Below, piece by piece: positions 52,553-61,107 of a stretch of DNA of 64,000 bases. The DNA is from Umezawaea endophytica (GTDB lineage Bacteria > Actinomycetota > Actinomycetes > Mycobacteriales > Pseudonocardiaceae): contig NZ_JANYMP010000024.1 of NCBI RefSeq assembly GCF_025061645.1, positions 19,865 to 83,864 of the forward strand, given 5' to 3'. Both the position numbers and the translations under genes were made by a program. The notes under the pieces were generated by a model. That model made no database searches, had not been told where the DNA came from, and was given only the letters and a program-made list of their open reading frames with translations. Each line of letters opens with the position of its first letter. Positions within the stretch are counted from its first letter, which is position 1.

Positions 52553-52570
52553 GTACCAGCAGGACCTCCC
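52553..52570 (+). promoter_or_regulatory. Second copy of the 18-base motif, upstream of the XRE regulator
   Basis: GTACCAGCAGGACCTCCC lies between the SDR stop and the regulator's GTG and differs from the copy at 51653 at three positions. Likely autoregulatory site. Confidence 0.6.
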
Positions 52571-52601
52571 TCCGCCCGCGGACAGCGCCTACCGTGACGG
52601 G

Positions 52602-53492
52602 GTGACCACGACCGATCTGCGCACCGAGATCAAGGAGTTCCTGAGCTCCCGTCGCGCGCGGATCACGCCCGAACAGGCCAGGCTGCCCGCCTACGGCGGC
52701 AACCGCCGGGTCAAAGGTCTCCGGCGCGAAGAGGTGGCCCTGCTGGCAGGGGTGTCGGTCGACTACTACGTGCGCCTGGAGCGCGGCAGCCTCGCGGGCA
52801 CCTCCGACGGGGTGCTCGACGCGCTGGCCTCCGCGTTGCAACTCGACGAGGCCGAGCGCGACCACCTGTTCCACCTCGCACGGCGGTCCAGGACGCCCAA
52901 CGCCCCACGCCGCAGGCGCCCCGCCGTGACGGTGCGCCCGACGCTCCAGCGGGTGCTCGACGCCATCACCGACGCGCCGGCGTGGATCTGCAACGGCCGC
53001 TACGACGTGCTGGCCGTGAACCACCTCGCCCGCGCGCTGTACTCACCGGTGCTGGCCGACCCGCGACGACCGGCGAACACCGCGCGCTTCGTGTACCTGG
53101 ATCCCGAAGCCGCAAGCGCGTTCTTCGTCGACTACGACCGCATCGCCCGCGACGTGGCCGGGAAGCTGCGCATGGAAGCCGGCCGTCATCCGCACGACGA
53201 GGGATTGATAGCGCTCGTCGGTGAACTGTCGACCCGCAGTGAACTGTTCAGGCAGCGGTGGGCGTCCCAGGACGTCCGGCTCCACCGGTCCGGACGCAAG
53301 CGCCTGCACCACCCGGTGGTGGGCAGGCTCGACCTGGACGTCGAGTCGATGGAGATGCCCGCCGAACCCGGCCTGATCCTGAACATCTACACCGCGCCCG
53401 CGGGCACGGCGACCGCGGACGGCCTGGCCGTGCTGGCGTCGTGGGCGGCCGGCCAGGAGAAGCAGGCGACCGAGGGGCGAGCACTCGGCTGA
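52602..53492 (+). CDS. XRE-family regulator with MmyB-like ligand-binding domain
   Basis: The 296-residue protein has an HTH at residues 10-75 (EFLSSRRARITPEQARLP, VKGLRREEVALLAGVSVDYYVRLERGSLAGTSDGVLDALASALQLDEAERDHLFHLAR) and a MmyB-like (MLTR) C-terminal domain, with VLDAITDAPAWICNGRYDVLAVNHLARALYSPV and RHPHDEGLIALVGELSTRSELFRQRWASQDVR. The family senses fatty-acid-like or aromatic ligands. GTG start. It likely binds the 18-base motif found before itself and before the SDR gene. Confidence 0.93.
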   Translation: MTTTDLRTEIKEFLSSRRARITPEQARLPAYGGNRRVKGLRREEVALLAGVSVDYYVRLERGSLAGTSDGVLDALASALQLDEAERDHLFHLARRSRTPNAPRRRRPAVTVRPTLQRVLDAITDAPAWICNGRYDVLAVNHLARALYSPVLADPRRPANTARFVYLDPEAASAFFVDYDRIARDVAGKLRMEAGRHPHDEGLIALVGELSTRSELFRQRWASQDVRLHRSGRKRLHHPVVGRLDLDVESMEMPAEPGLILNIYTAPAGTATADGLAVLASWAAGQEKQATEGRALG

Positions 53493-53697
53493 CCGCTGTG
53501 ACGCGCTTGGTCCGTCTCCCTGCGAAGCCCAGGCCACTCCTACGCCGCGCTGGGCGACCACGACCCGGAACTGTCGGTGCCGGGCGTTAGCGTGCGGCCG
53601 TGGACGAGACCTCGCGAACTCGCCGGATCGCTCAGGAGTACGTGTACCGCACGGACTAGGGTGTGGCCTACCTCGGGTGCGGTAAGGAGCCAAGCGG

Positions 53698-54057
53698 GTG
53701 CGCGTAGTGGCGAGAGCGGGCCGGTTCGGGCTCCTGCTCGCGTTGCTGCTGGTGCTGCTCGGAGTGCGAGCACCCACCGCGTCGCACCTCGGCGACGAGA
53801 GTCCGGCGTCGGGGTTCGGGTCGGCGTCGACCACCCCGACCATGTACGACGGCGTGCAGGACCGCGTGCGGCTGTTCGCCGTGGCGCGGGCCGCGCAGGC
53901 GGCGCCGTTGCCGGACACCTGGTGGGCCACGTGCCCACGAGCGATCGGCACCAGCGTCCCGAGTGGACGCCTGCCCATCGGCGACGTCGGTTGCACGGGG
54001 ACGACGTCCGCGATTTCGACGCAGCAGTCGGGCCGGGCGCCCCCGCGTTCGGTCTGA
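53698..54057 (+). CDS. Small secreted or membrane-anchored protein, unknown
   Basis: This 119-residue frame begins with VVARAGRFGLLLALLLVLLGVRAPTASH, a clear signal or anchor helix, followed by low-complexity Ser/Thr/Gly/Pro sequence with SASTTPTMYDGVQDRVRLFAVARAAQAAP. GTG start with AAGGAG nine bases upstream. No family is recognised, and the C-terminal third may not be under selection. The flanking stretches 53493-53697 and 54058-54242 contain nothing else I can support. Confidence 0.5.
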   Translation: MRVVARAGRFGLLLALLLVLLGVRAPTASHLGDESPASGFGSASTTPTMYDGVQDRVRLFAVARAAQAAPLPDTWWATCPRAIGTSVPSGRLPIGDVGCTGTTSAISTQQSGRAPPRSV

Positions 54058-54242
54058 TCCCCACAAGGGAGCCGTCCCGGTCGCACCCGTCTCGGTGCGC
54101 ACCGCGGTAGCGACCTGCTCGCACGTCATTCGCCTCGTACTTCTCCGCTGCGCCACGCATGTCCCACCGCCACAGGTCCCCGGACCGACGGCGGTCGTCG
54201 ACGCGTGCTCAGCGCTGCCGAAAATGCCCGGAGGGCTGGACC

Positions 54243-54410
54243 ATGTTCGCTGTTGTGCTGGTGCTGTTCGTCGCCGTGATCTTGGTGGGAATCGGTTTCC
54301 TGGCGGCGATGCTCGTCAAGGACAAGCCGATGTACGGCGTGATGGGGCTCGTCGTACTGGCCGGTCCGGGTGCCGTGTTCGCGATCCTGACCGCCGCGTT
54401 CCAGGGCTGA
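54243..54410 (+). CDS. 55-residue two-helix membrane peptide
   Basis: MFAVVLVLFVAVILVGIGFL and a second hydrophobic helix (MYGVMGLVVLAGPGAVFAIL) are separated by a short VKDKP loop. A GGAGGG ribosome site lies before the ATG; a longer upstream frame lacks coding character. Function unknown; such miniproteins are common in actinomycetes. Confidence 0.6.
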   Translation: MFAVVLVLFVAVILVGIGFLAAMLVKDKPMYGVMGLVVLAGPGAVFAILTAAFQG

Positions 54411-54505
54411 CCACACCTCCTCGCACGCCGCCGAGTTCGCCAAGGCCCGCGTCCTCGACGAACTCGGCGATCGTGCGGGTGGGATTCAAACCGTTCGGCG
54501 GCTGA

Positions 54506-55303
54506 TCACTCGGGCACGGTGATCCACCGCTGGGCTTCATCGCAGTCGCGCTGAACCATCCGCACACCGCCGCGCACCTCTGGCCCTGGCGCGCCCAAGC
54601 ACAACCGGCTGTGCATATTCACGATCCGCAGTCCCCCGGACACCTGTTCGAACCGCCAGAACTGGTGTTCCCGGCCCAGACATTCCCATTGCACGACGTA
54701 CGACTGTTCGGCGACGCTTTCCTGGAACGCCTCCAGGCACAGCGACGGCCGACCCAACGCCCGCACCTGGAAGAAATTCCCATCGGACTTGTGCGGATCA
54801 CCGATCCGCCACATTCCCAGCTCGCGTGACGACGATTCCACCGACACGACGTGCGCACCCCTGTCACCGGGATCTTCCACCACCGCCAGCCGCAGATCGG
54901 AATCGCTGTGCCGAATCACGACCGGCCGATGGTAAACAGCGTTCGTGTCCCCCGGCGTCGCCACGAACCAGACCCCGGCGGCGACCACGACGACCGCCGC
55001 CGCCACGGCGACCCACTTCCACGGCCAAGCGGGCCTGCTCGCCCGCGCGGGGTTCACGAGTCGCTCCCGCAACCCGATGAACTCATCGACCAGATCCGCC
55101 CGGTCACACGCGTGCAAGATCGCCCGCAGCTCGTTCGCGGTAGGCAGCCGATGACCTCGCTCGATCGCCGACAGGTCCGGTCTGTGCAGGTAGAAGTGGT
55201 TGCGCTGGGCGTGGTCGGCGATGTTCTGCTGCGTCTTGCGCCCGCGCAGCTCACGCAGCGCGGCCCCGAACTCCGCCACCGTCGCGGCCTCGCTGGTGTT
55301 CAC
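54506..55303 (-). CDS. XRE-type HTH, transmembrane helix and ricin-B-like domain protein
   Basis: This 265-residue protein joins three parts. An N-terminal HTH of XRE type spans residues 10-80 (FGAALRELRGRKTQQNIADHAQ, LSAIERGHRLPTANELRAILHAC). A transmembrane helix lies near 95-115 (WKWVAVAAAVVVVAAGVWFVA). An outer ricin-B-like beta domain has QxW-type repeats (YVVQWECLGREHQFWRFEQVSGGLRIVNMHSRLCLGA, VQRDCDEAQRWITVPE). A membrane-tethered DNA-binding protein with a sugar-binding-like exterior is an attractive one-component sensor. GTG start with GGAGG upstream. It is divergent from a small secreted protein gene. Confidence 0.82.
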   Translation of the reverse strand: MNTSEAATVAEFGAALRELRGRKTQQNIADHAQRNHFYLHRPDLSAIERGHRLPTANELRAILHACDRADLVDEFIGLRERLVNPARASRPAWPWKWVAVAAAVVVVAAGVWFVATPGDTNAVYHRPVVIRHSDSDLRLAVVEDPGDRGAHVVSVESSSRELGMWRIGDPHKSDGNFFQVRALGRPSLCLEAFQESVAEQSYVVQWECLGREHQFWRFEQVSGGLRIVNMHSRLCLGAPGPEVRGGVRMVQRDCDEAQRWITVPE

Positions 55304-55454
55304 ATCGCCTCCACTGAGTGCTCAACCGATCACGCAGTGTAGGAGCTGTCGGGGACATTTCCCCGACAACCCGACGACCCCGAACGGCTGGTCCACCCGC
55401 TCGGAACGCGTGCATCCTCAGTGCCGTCCAGTCCACTCCACCAGAGGAGTCGTC

Positions 55455-55733
55455 ATGAAGGCAGCGGTTCTGCTCGGAGCGGTCGTACTCGCCGCTTCAA
55501 TCACCTCACCGGCCGTCGCGAATGCCGCGTCGGTCAACTGCACGAAGAACCTATGGCACACCGTCGGCAACATCACCTGCACGAGCACCGGCGGCCGTTA
55601 CACGTTCTCGGACGTGTACGCGGATTGCGACAACCAGTCCGACATCCACCGCAGGCAGTGGGTGATCGACGGTTCGTCGACCCAGCGCTTCGAATGCCGG
55701 CACAAAATCAACAACATCCACACCGTGATCTGA
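55455..55733 (+). CDS. Small secreted protein with four cysteines
   Basis: This 92-residue protein has a Sec signal peptide (KAAVLLGAVVLAASITSPAVANA, cleavage after ANA likely) and a ~68-residue mature part with four Cys, enough for two disulfides. AGAGGAG precedes the ATG. No family recognised. A strong terminator follows eight bases after the stop. Confidence 0.75.
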   Translation: MKAAVLLGAVVLAASITSPAVANAASVNCTKNLWHTVGNITCTSTGGRYTFSDVYADCDNQSDIHRRQWVIDGSSTQRFECRHKINNIHTVI

Positions 55734-55740
55734 CGGAAAA

Positions 55741-55771
55741 CCGAGGCCCCGGCCACGCGCCGGGGCCTCGG
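55741..55771 (+). terminator. Stem-loop terminator
   Basis: A perfect 13-base stem CCGAGGCCCCGGC with its complement and a 5-base loop lies eight bases after the small secreted protein's stop. Confidence 0.85.
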
Positions 55772-55889
55772 CCCGGTCACCGGTCGATCCACGCGCACAT
55801 GATCCGGGTCGATGAACGGATCGATGCCGTTTTCGTGAACCACCGGTGCCAACCTCCCCCTGTCAAAACCCTTCTTGACAGGAGGAACT

Positions 55890-56420
55890 GTGGAAAAACT
55901 GCTGAAACGCTTCGTCACGGTGACGGTGGCTGTCGGGCTCGGCGTGGCCGGGCTCCTGCTCACCGCCTTACCGGCCAGTGCGGCACGGGTCGTGACCACG
56001 ATGGAGGCCTCGGCCAGCATTGTCTCGTCCGGGACCGTGGTCGGAACGGCGCAGCGGAACACCGCTGTCAGGAGCTATTGCCTTGTCGGTTCGAACGCCC
56101 TGATCTACAGCGCGGGCGCCAACCGCTTCGGGTTCGTCCCGAGGTCGGCGCTGGTCAACGAGACCCAGGGCGCCAACTGCTTCAGCGGCGGAACCGCTGG
56201 GCAGGTCCAGAACGACGCCGACATGAGGTCGTGCGCGGGCTCGAGCTGCGGCACGGTGGTCGGCGACGCCGCGCCGTTCGACAACCTGCGGATGTACTGC
56301 CAGATGTTCGACGCGTCCTCCGTCCGCTGGATGGCCATCTTCAACACGAACGGGTCGCAGACCGGCTTCGTGCGGTCCAGTGCCTTCACCTCGATCCCGC
56401 CCACCCTCTCGACGTGCTGA
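55890..56420 (+). CDS. Secreted SH3-like protein
   Basis: This 176-residue protein has a Sec signal (VTVTVAVGLGVAGLLLTALPASA, cleavage after ASA) and two halves resembling bacterial SH3-type folds, each with Cys pairs (YCLVGSNALIYSAGANRFGFVPRSAL, then CGTVVGDAAPFDNLRMYCQMF and GFVRSSAF). Likely cell-wall or exterior function. The GTG start has AGGAGG seven bases upstream. A terminator follows. Confidence 0.78.
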   Translation: MEKLLKRFVTVTVAVGLGVAGLLLTALPASAARVVTTMEASASIVSSGTVVGTAQRNTAVRSYCLVGSNALIYSAGANRFGFVPRSALVNETQGANCFSGGTAGQVQNDADMRSCAGSSCGTVVGDAAPFDNLRMYCQMFDASSVRWMAIFNTNGSQTGFVRSSAFTSIPPTLSTC

Positions 56421-56455
56421 CGGTCGCCCTCGGCTGACCCGATCGCGGGCGGAAG

Positions 56456-56491
56456 CCGCGCTTCCCGAGGATCGCTCCTCGGGAAGCGCGG
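56456..56491 (+). terminator. Stem-loop terminator
   Basis: A perfect 16-base stem CCGCGCTTCCCGAGGA with its complement and the 4-base loop TCGC lies 36 bases after the SH3-like gene. Confidence 0.88.
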
Positions 56492-56504
56492 TGCGTTCAC
56501 GACG

Positions 56505-56630
56505 CGGCTGCGGGACGGTGGGCAGGTTCACTCGCCGGGTGACGTTCAGGCCTTCGTCAGGTGCTGGTCGTGACGTGGAGCGTGGTCGCGATCTCCCTGT
56601 TGGTGTGTCCGCGCGCGGCCCGAGCCGGGA
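56505..56630 (-). pseudogene. Decayed LuxR-family HTH fragment
   Basis: On the minus strand the sequence reads ARAARGHTNREIATTLHVTTST and then a stop at 56557-56559. In another frame it continues as LNVTRRVNLPT. Together these match the recognition part and C-terminal helix of a LuxR-type HTH (AARGxTNREIAxxLxVTxxT...KLxVxxR), but a piece of about ten residues is missing and the frame is shifted. It is a relic without N-terminal domains. It lies directly downstream of the lanthipeptide precursor, so an original cluster regulator may have been lost. Confidence 0.55.
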
Positions 56631-56651
56631 GGGAGATATCCGGCTCGGGCC
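56617..56651 (-). terminator. Stem-loop terminator after the lanthipeptide precursor
   Basis: A perfect 12-base stem GGCCCGAGCCGG with its complement around an 11-base loop begins ten bases after the precursor stop codon, at the end of the S8-LanKC-precursor unit. Confidence 0.75.
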
Positions 56652-56660
56652 TGGACGGGG

Positions 56661-56780
56661 CTACTCGGACGTGATCGGCTGTGCGACCGCCAGGTGCCCG
56701 ATGCTGCTCCAGTTGCTCACCAGCGCGGCCGCGGGCGCGGACTCGGGCTTGAGTTCCTGGAGTTCGAGGATGGACGTCAT
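56661..56780 (-). CDS. Class III lanthipeptide-type precursor peptide without cysteine
   Basis: The 39-residue peptide starts MTSILELQELKPESAP, with the class III leader motif (consensus LLDLQ) as ILELQ at residues 4-8. The likely core after the Pro/Ala-rich hinge has VSNWSSIGHLAVAQ and ends PITSE: four Ser and one Thr but no Cys. The ribosome site AAGGAGGTGA is near perfect and embedded in the 3' end of the LanKC gene, with four bases between the two genes. Because lanthionine and labionin both need Cys, LanKC could only dehydrate, or form non-Cys links, unless the partner thiol is external. No second precursor was found nearby. Confidence 0.85.
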   Translation of the reverse strand: MTSILELQELKPESAPAAALVSNWSSIGHLAVAQPITSE

Positions 56781-56784
56781 GTCT

Positions 56785-59388
56785 TCACCTCCTTCCGGGT
56801 CGGAGGTCGGTCGGCTCCGTGCCGGTGGGGCACGGAGGTCCGATCCCTGGTAGGGGGACCGGCGATCGGGTGGCCGCGTGCAGCGCGACGAGCACGCCCG
56901 CGGAACCGGTGGCCAGGTCGACGGAGAGCCGGTGCAGCCGTCTGCCGGGGAAGTGGAGGTCACCCCGGTAGCGCACGGCGTGCCAGGACAGGTCGCGCAG
57001 GTGCCGGTCCAGCACCTCCGTGCCCAAGCCGGCAGGCCGCGACGCCGCGTAGACGATCATCCCGGCCCGGCCCTCGTACAGCCCCGGCGCCGCGACCAGT
57101 CGTGCGGAGCACGCGCGATCAGCCGCGGCGAGCGCGCGGACGAGGTCGGGCGACGCCGCGGCGCCGGGGTGGGCGGAGATCACCAGGCCGGTGCCGACGC
57201 CGCCCGCGGCCAGGTACGGCACGAGGCGGTTCTCCCCGTCGTCGCGGAGGTGCAGCGCGCCGTTGCGGAAGTCGGCCTTGGCGACCTCGCCCAGGAGCGC
57301 GCTCTCCGCCGCGGCGAGCCAGTCCCGCTCCCCCGTGTGCTGGTGCAGGGCGAGGAAGAGCGCGCCGAGACCGGTCCGCCCGTGCATGAGCCCGTTGGCC
57401 CGCGGCCCGGCGCCGTCCTGGACCAGGCCCCTCAGCGCGTGCCCGATCCGCAGCGCGCGGTCGACCAGGTGCCCGTCCCCGGTCGTGACGCCGAAGTGCA
57501 GCAGCCCGTAGGCGACCCCGGCCCGGCCGGAGTGGAGTCCGGGGTCTCCCGGCAGGTCCGGCGCGGCCACGACCCGGTCCAGCACGCGCAGGGCGTCGCG
57601 GGTGTTCCCGCCGCGCTGCAACGCCCAGGCGATGCCGGTCAGCCCGTCGTACAGGCCGATTCCGACGTCGTCGCGGCACGTCACCGCGTCGACCAGCCAG
57701 CACTCCAGGTCGCTCGGCGGCGAGTACCCGCACGAGGTCAGGGCGTGCAGCACTCCCGCCGCCCCGCAGGACAGCCCCAGCGCCGCCCCCGGTGACGCGA
57801 ACTGCTCGACGTCACCGGGGAACAGGCGGTCGTCGCGCTCGGGGGTCGCGCTCGCCACGATCCCGGCGGCCAGGGAGTCCATCACCCGCCGCCACCTCCC
57901 CGCGTCCTCGCACGACGTCGAGGGCCAGTCGGCCGACTCCGATCCCAGGGACCCCGTGGGCAGCCGACCTCCGGACGCGGCGGCGAGGTCCGCCACGACC
58001 GCGGCGCCGTACTCGAGGGGAACGGGGTACAGCTCGTGGATCGTCCGCGCGGCGAGAGGGGCCTTGGACGCGTCCAGGTGCAGCATCGTGTTCAACGGCA
58101 GGAAGAGGTACAGCCGCAGCGCCGCCAGCGCGAAGCGGTCCACGTCCGCACCGCGGCGGGCGCTCGGCGAGAAGAACCCCGGCGTGCCGAGGGAGAACGG
58201 CTCGTCGTCGCCGACGGCGAAGGACACCTCGAAGTCCACCAGCGCGCACCGGCCGTCGGGGCGGACGAGGACGTTGTGCGGGGAGAGGTCCCCGAACACC
58301 ACTCCCCTGGTGTGCAACGCACCGAGCGCGGCGTCGAGCTGGTCGAGCACGTCGAGCGCCCACGCGGTGTACTCGGCGAACACCTCGGCGGTCGGGTGCG
58401 GGTGCACCAGGGGGCACCGCCGGGTGAAGACGTCCTCCAGCCGCTCGCCCTCGATGAACTCCTCCACCAGGAAGTGGTGCTCCCACACCGTGCGGTGCTC
58501 GTACACCTCCGGCACGAAGTCCAGACCCGCCAACGACTCCAGGACGGACCACTCGCGCGAGAGCCGTTCGACGGCGTCCCGGCCCGCCGCGTCCAGCCCG
58601 GCGTGGGGGCGGGCCTCGCGCAGCACGACCGTGCGACCGTCCCGGAGGTCGACCGCCCGGTAGATCCCGCCGCCGTTGGAGAAGTGCAGCGCCTCGACCA
58701 CCTCGAACGGGAACTCGTCGACGTCCGCGACCTGCGACCCGTGCGCCTCGACGTGCTCGGCGAGGAAGTCGGGGACCGGCGCCCACGGCGGGCTCCGGAA
58801 GACCGTGCCGCGCACGTCCGGCACCAGGTCGCCGTCCGGGCCGCGCAGCGCGGGAACCCGTTCACCGGCGGCGTTCTCGCAGTACCGCTCGACGAACGAG
58901 CCGTAGCGGACGAACAGGCACGAGTCGTTCCACCGCAGGTCGCTCAGGACGTACGGCCCGGACACCCCGGCCAGCAGGTCGGCGAGGTCGACCAGGACGG
59001 CCAGCAGCCGTTCGTCGTCGGCCGGGTAGATCGTCACGAGCTTGCCGCTGGACCGGCGGTTCGCGTACTTGCCGTTGGCCAGCGCCGCCAGCACGGGGTC
59101 GCGCAGGAACTTGAGCGCGATCCCGTGCGCGAGGCAGTACTCGACCGCCACGTCGACGACCCGCTCCACATCGTTCGCCGAGGCGGATAGGTGGACCTTC
59201 CACCCCTGTTCCACGGCGAGCGCCCCCGGTTGGAAGAGGGTCACCCACGGCCCGCGGTGCTCTCGTCGCCAGCCTGCCGGGAGGGTGGTCGTGGCGGGCT
59301 TGAACCAGGCGGACAAGCCTTCCGCCCTGCCGGGGTCGTCGTAGAACACCGGGTCGGCGAGGCAGTGCTCGACGTACTGGTCGTCCAA
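56785..59388 (-). CDS. LanKC class III lanthionine synthetase
   Basis: The 867-residue enzyme follows the LanKC plan: an N-terminal phosphoSer/Thr lyase-like part (residues 1-200), a kinase-like domain (220-510) and a LanC-like cyclase (540-850). The kinase shows VVFGDLSPHNVL with catalytic Asp near 362, ALVDFEVSF as metal motif and TPGFFSPSARRG. The cyclase shows LSCGAAGVLHAL, GLYDGLTGIAWAL, HSGRAGVAYGLL and GRTGLGALFLALHQH. The Cys-Cys-His zinc site of class I/II cyclases is not evident, as usual for class III. A TTG start is used, with GGAG six bases upstream. It lies 51 bases downstream of the S8 protease gene and directly upstream of the precursor. Confidence 0.92.
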   Translation of the reverse strand: MDDQYVEHCLADPVFYDDPGRAEGLSAWFKPATTTLPAGWRREHRGPWVTLFQPGALAVEQGWKVHLSASANDVERVVDVAVEYCLAHGIALKFLRDPVLAALANGKYANRRSSGKLVTIYPADDERLLAVLVDLADLLAGVSGPYVLSDLRWNDSCLFVRYGSFVERYCENAAGERVPALRGPDGDLVPDVRGTVFRSPPWAPVPDFLAEHVEAHGSQVADVDEFPFEVVEALHFSNGGGIYRAVDLRDGRTVVLREARPHAGLDAAGRDAVERLSREWSVLESLAGLDFVPEVYEHRTVWEHHFLVEEFIEGERLEDVFTRRCPLVHPHPTAEVFAEYTAWALDVLDQLDAALGALHTRGVVFGDLSPHNVLVRPDGRCALVDFEVSFAVGDDEPFSLGTPGFFSPSARRGADVDRFALAALRLYLFLPLNTMLHLDASKAPLAARTIHELYPVPLEYGAAVVADLAAASGGRLPTGSLGSESADWPSTSCEDAGRWRRVMDSLAAGIVASATPERDDRLFPGDVEQFASPGAALGLSCGAAGVLHALTSCGYSPPSDLECWLVDAVTCRDDVGIGLYDGLTGIAWALQRGGNTRDALRVLDRVVAAPDLPGDPGLHSGRAGVAYGLLHFGVTTGDGHLVDRALRIGHALRGLVQDGAGPRANGLMHGRTGLGALFLALHQHTGERDWLAAAESALLGEVAKADFRNGALHLRDDGENRLVPYLAAGGVGTGLVISAHPGAAASPDLVRALAAADRACSARLVAAPGLYEGRAGMIVYAASRPAGLGTEVLDRHLRDLSWHAVRYRGDLHFPGRRLHRLSVDLATGSAGVLVALHAATRSPVPLPGIGPPCPTGTEPTDLRPGRR

Positions 59389-59439
59389 TTTGGACTCCGC
59401 TTCCTCGACGGGCGTGGACGATCGGGGTTCGCCGTCGCG

Positions 59440-60888
59440 TCAGCGGGTGACCGCCGTGAGGGCGTCGACCAGGCCGTGGCCGTAGAAGCCGTTGTAGGAG
59501 GACGTTCCCGAGCAGACGGCGTCCGCGGTGCCGTCGTGGTCGAAGTCGTAGTGCGGCGGGCACGGCAGGGGGCGCGCGCCGCGGAACAGCAGCGACCTCA
59601 CCTGGGCGGGGGTGGCGTGGGGCCGGACGGACTTGATCAGCGCCGCGACCCCGGCGACGATCGGAGCGGCCATCGAGGTGCCGACCGTGTGCTGCCAGCC
59701 GCCCGGCACGGGGGCGAGGATCTGGTTGCTCTCCGCGGGTGCGGACGGCTGCTGGTAGTCCTCGACCTCGCCGCCAGGCGCGGCCACGTCGACGATCCCG
59801 AGGCCGTGGTTGGAGTACGAGGACTTCAGGTCGTGGGCGCCGGTGGCGGCCACCGCGATCACGCCCGGCGCCTCGGTCGGCGAGACGAAGCACCGCGACC
59901 GGTCGACGACCCGCGTGACCGGCGAGCTGTCACCGGGGCTGAACCGGTCCTCGATGGTCGGCGCGGCGAGGTCGAAGTTGTCGTTCATCGCCGCGGCCAC
60001 GTTCACCACACCGCGGGACTCGGCGTAGCGGACGGCGCGGTTCACCGCCTCCAGGAGCGCCTTCTGGTCGGGGTCGTCGACGCAGTTGAAGTACCAGGGG
60101 TCGGAGTAGAAGCTCATGTTCGTCACGTCCGCGCCGTGGTCGGTCGCCCAGACGAGCCCGCACACCACGGCTTCCGCGTAGAACATCCCGCCGGAGGCCA
60201 CCTTCACGCCCGCGACGCGGACTCCCGGCGCCACACCGACCGTGCCGACGCCGTTCTTGGCTGCGGCGACGATCCCGGCCACGCTCGTCCCGTGCGACGT
60301 GGTCGGACGCGGCGGCCGCCACGCCCCCTCCGACGGGTCCGGGCTGCCGCCGACGCAGTTCGCCGAGGCCTCGCGGTCGAAGTTCGGCGCGATGTCCACG
60401 TGCGTGTCGTCCACCCCGACGTCGAGCACCGCCACCGTCACGTCCCGACGTCCGAGCGTCCTGGCGTGCGCCCGGTCGGCCTTGACCGCCCGCATCTCCC
60501 ACTGCTGCGGCTCCAGCGGGTCCTGTGCCGTCCGACGCTCCCCGGCGGCGTCCGCCTCGGCGTCCCGTGCGGCCGTGAGCGGGGCGGTCCTGGTCGCGCC
60601 GACCGAGGCCACACCGGGCACCGGCCGCAGCGTCGCCGCGAAGTCCGGGTTGTCGGACCTCGCGACCAGCACGCCGATCCGGTCGTAGCCCGCCGTCACC
60701 GTCCCACCTGCCCGGACGACGGCCTCCCGCACGCCCTCCACCGAACCGCCGGGCCCCGCGTTGACCACGTAGGTCAGCACGGGCCCCTCGGCCGCGCCCG
60801 CGGTCCCGGCCGTGCTCATCACCACGACGAGCGCCGCCACCAGCGCCCTGCCGGTCCTCGACGCGCGCACCACACCAACCCGCCGCAT
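59440..60888 (-). CDS. Secreted S8 subtilase, probable leader protease
   Basis: This 482-residue subtilisin-family protease has a Sec signal (ALVAALVVVMSTAGTAGAA). An I9-like propeptide region follows (VLTYVVNAGPGGSVEGVREAVVRAGGTV), then catalytic Asp near 153 (VAVLDVGVDDTHVDI), His near 196 (SHGTSVAG) and Ser near 402 (GTSMAAP). It leads the minus-strand unit with LanKC and the precursor, so extracellular removal of the lanthipeptide leader is a reasonable inference; a separate exporter gene is not seen here. The ATG has GGAGAAG upstream. Confidence 0.93.
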   Translation of the reverse strand: MRRVGVVRASRTGRALVAALVVVMSTAGTAGAAEGPVLTYVVNAGPGGSVEGVREAVVRAGGTVTAGYDRIGVLVARSDNPDFAATLRPVPGVASVGATRTAPLTAARDAEADAAGERRTAQDPLEPQQWEMRAVKADRAHARTLGRRDVTVAVLDVGVDDTHVDIAPNFDREASANCVGGSPDPSEGAWRPPRPTTSHGTSVAGIVAAAKNGVGTVGVAPGVRVAGVKVASGGMFYAEAVVCGLVWATDHGADVTNMSFYSDPWYFNCVDDPDQKALLEAVNRAVRYAESRGVVNVAAAMNDNFDLAAPTIEDRFSPGDSSPVTRVVDRSRCFVSPTEAPGVIAVAATGAHDLKSSYSNHGLGIVDVAAPGGEVEDYQQPSAPAESNQILAPVPGGWQHTVGTSMAAPIVAGVAALIKSVRPHATPAQVRSLLFRGARPLPCPPHYDFDHDGTADAVCSGTSSYNGFYGHGLVDALTAVTR

Positions 60889-61107
60889 TCTTCTCCTCGT
60901 TCACCGCTCGACCGGGCGGACGACGTCCGCACCTCGACTGCGGCCATCCTCACCGCGCCGTGTCCACACCGGTCGCGGTGAAGGCCGGAACGGCACAAAA
61001 CCCTGCGCGACCGACGCAGATCGGCCCCACCGGACCTCGGCGGCCCCTACCGTCGCCGTCGACGAGCGACCGCTCGTCCGTCCCGACCGAACTTCGAAGG
61101 AGCGGTT

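Noticed and set aside
53493..53697. Possible short gene remnant SYAALGDHDPELSVPG
   Set aside because: Too short, no start or ribosome site, no family recognised.
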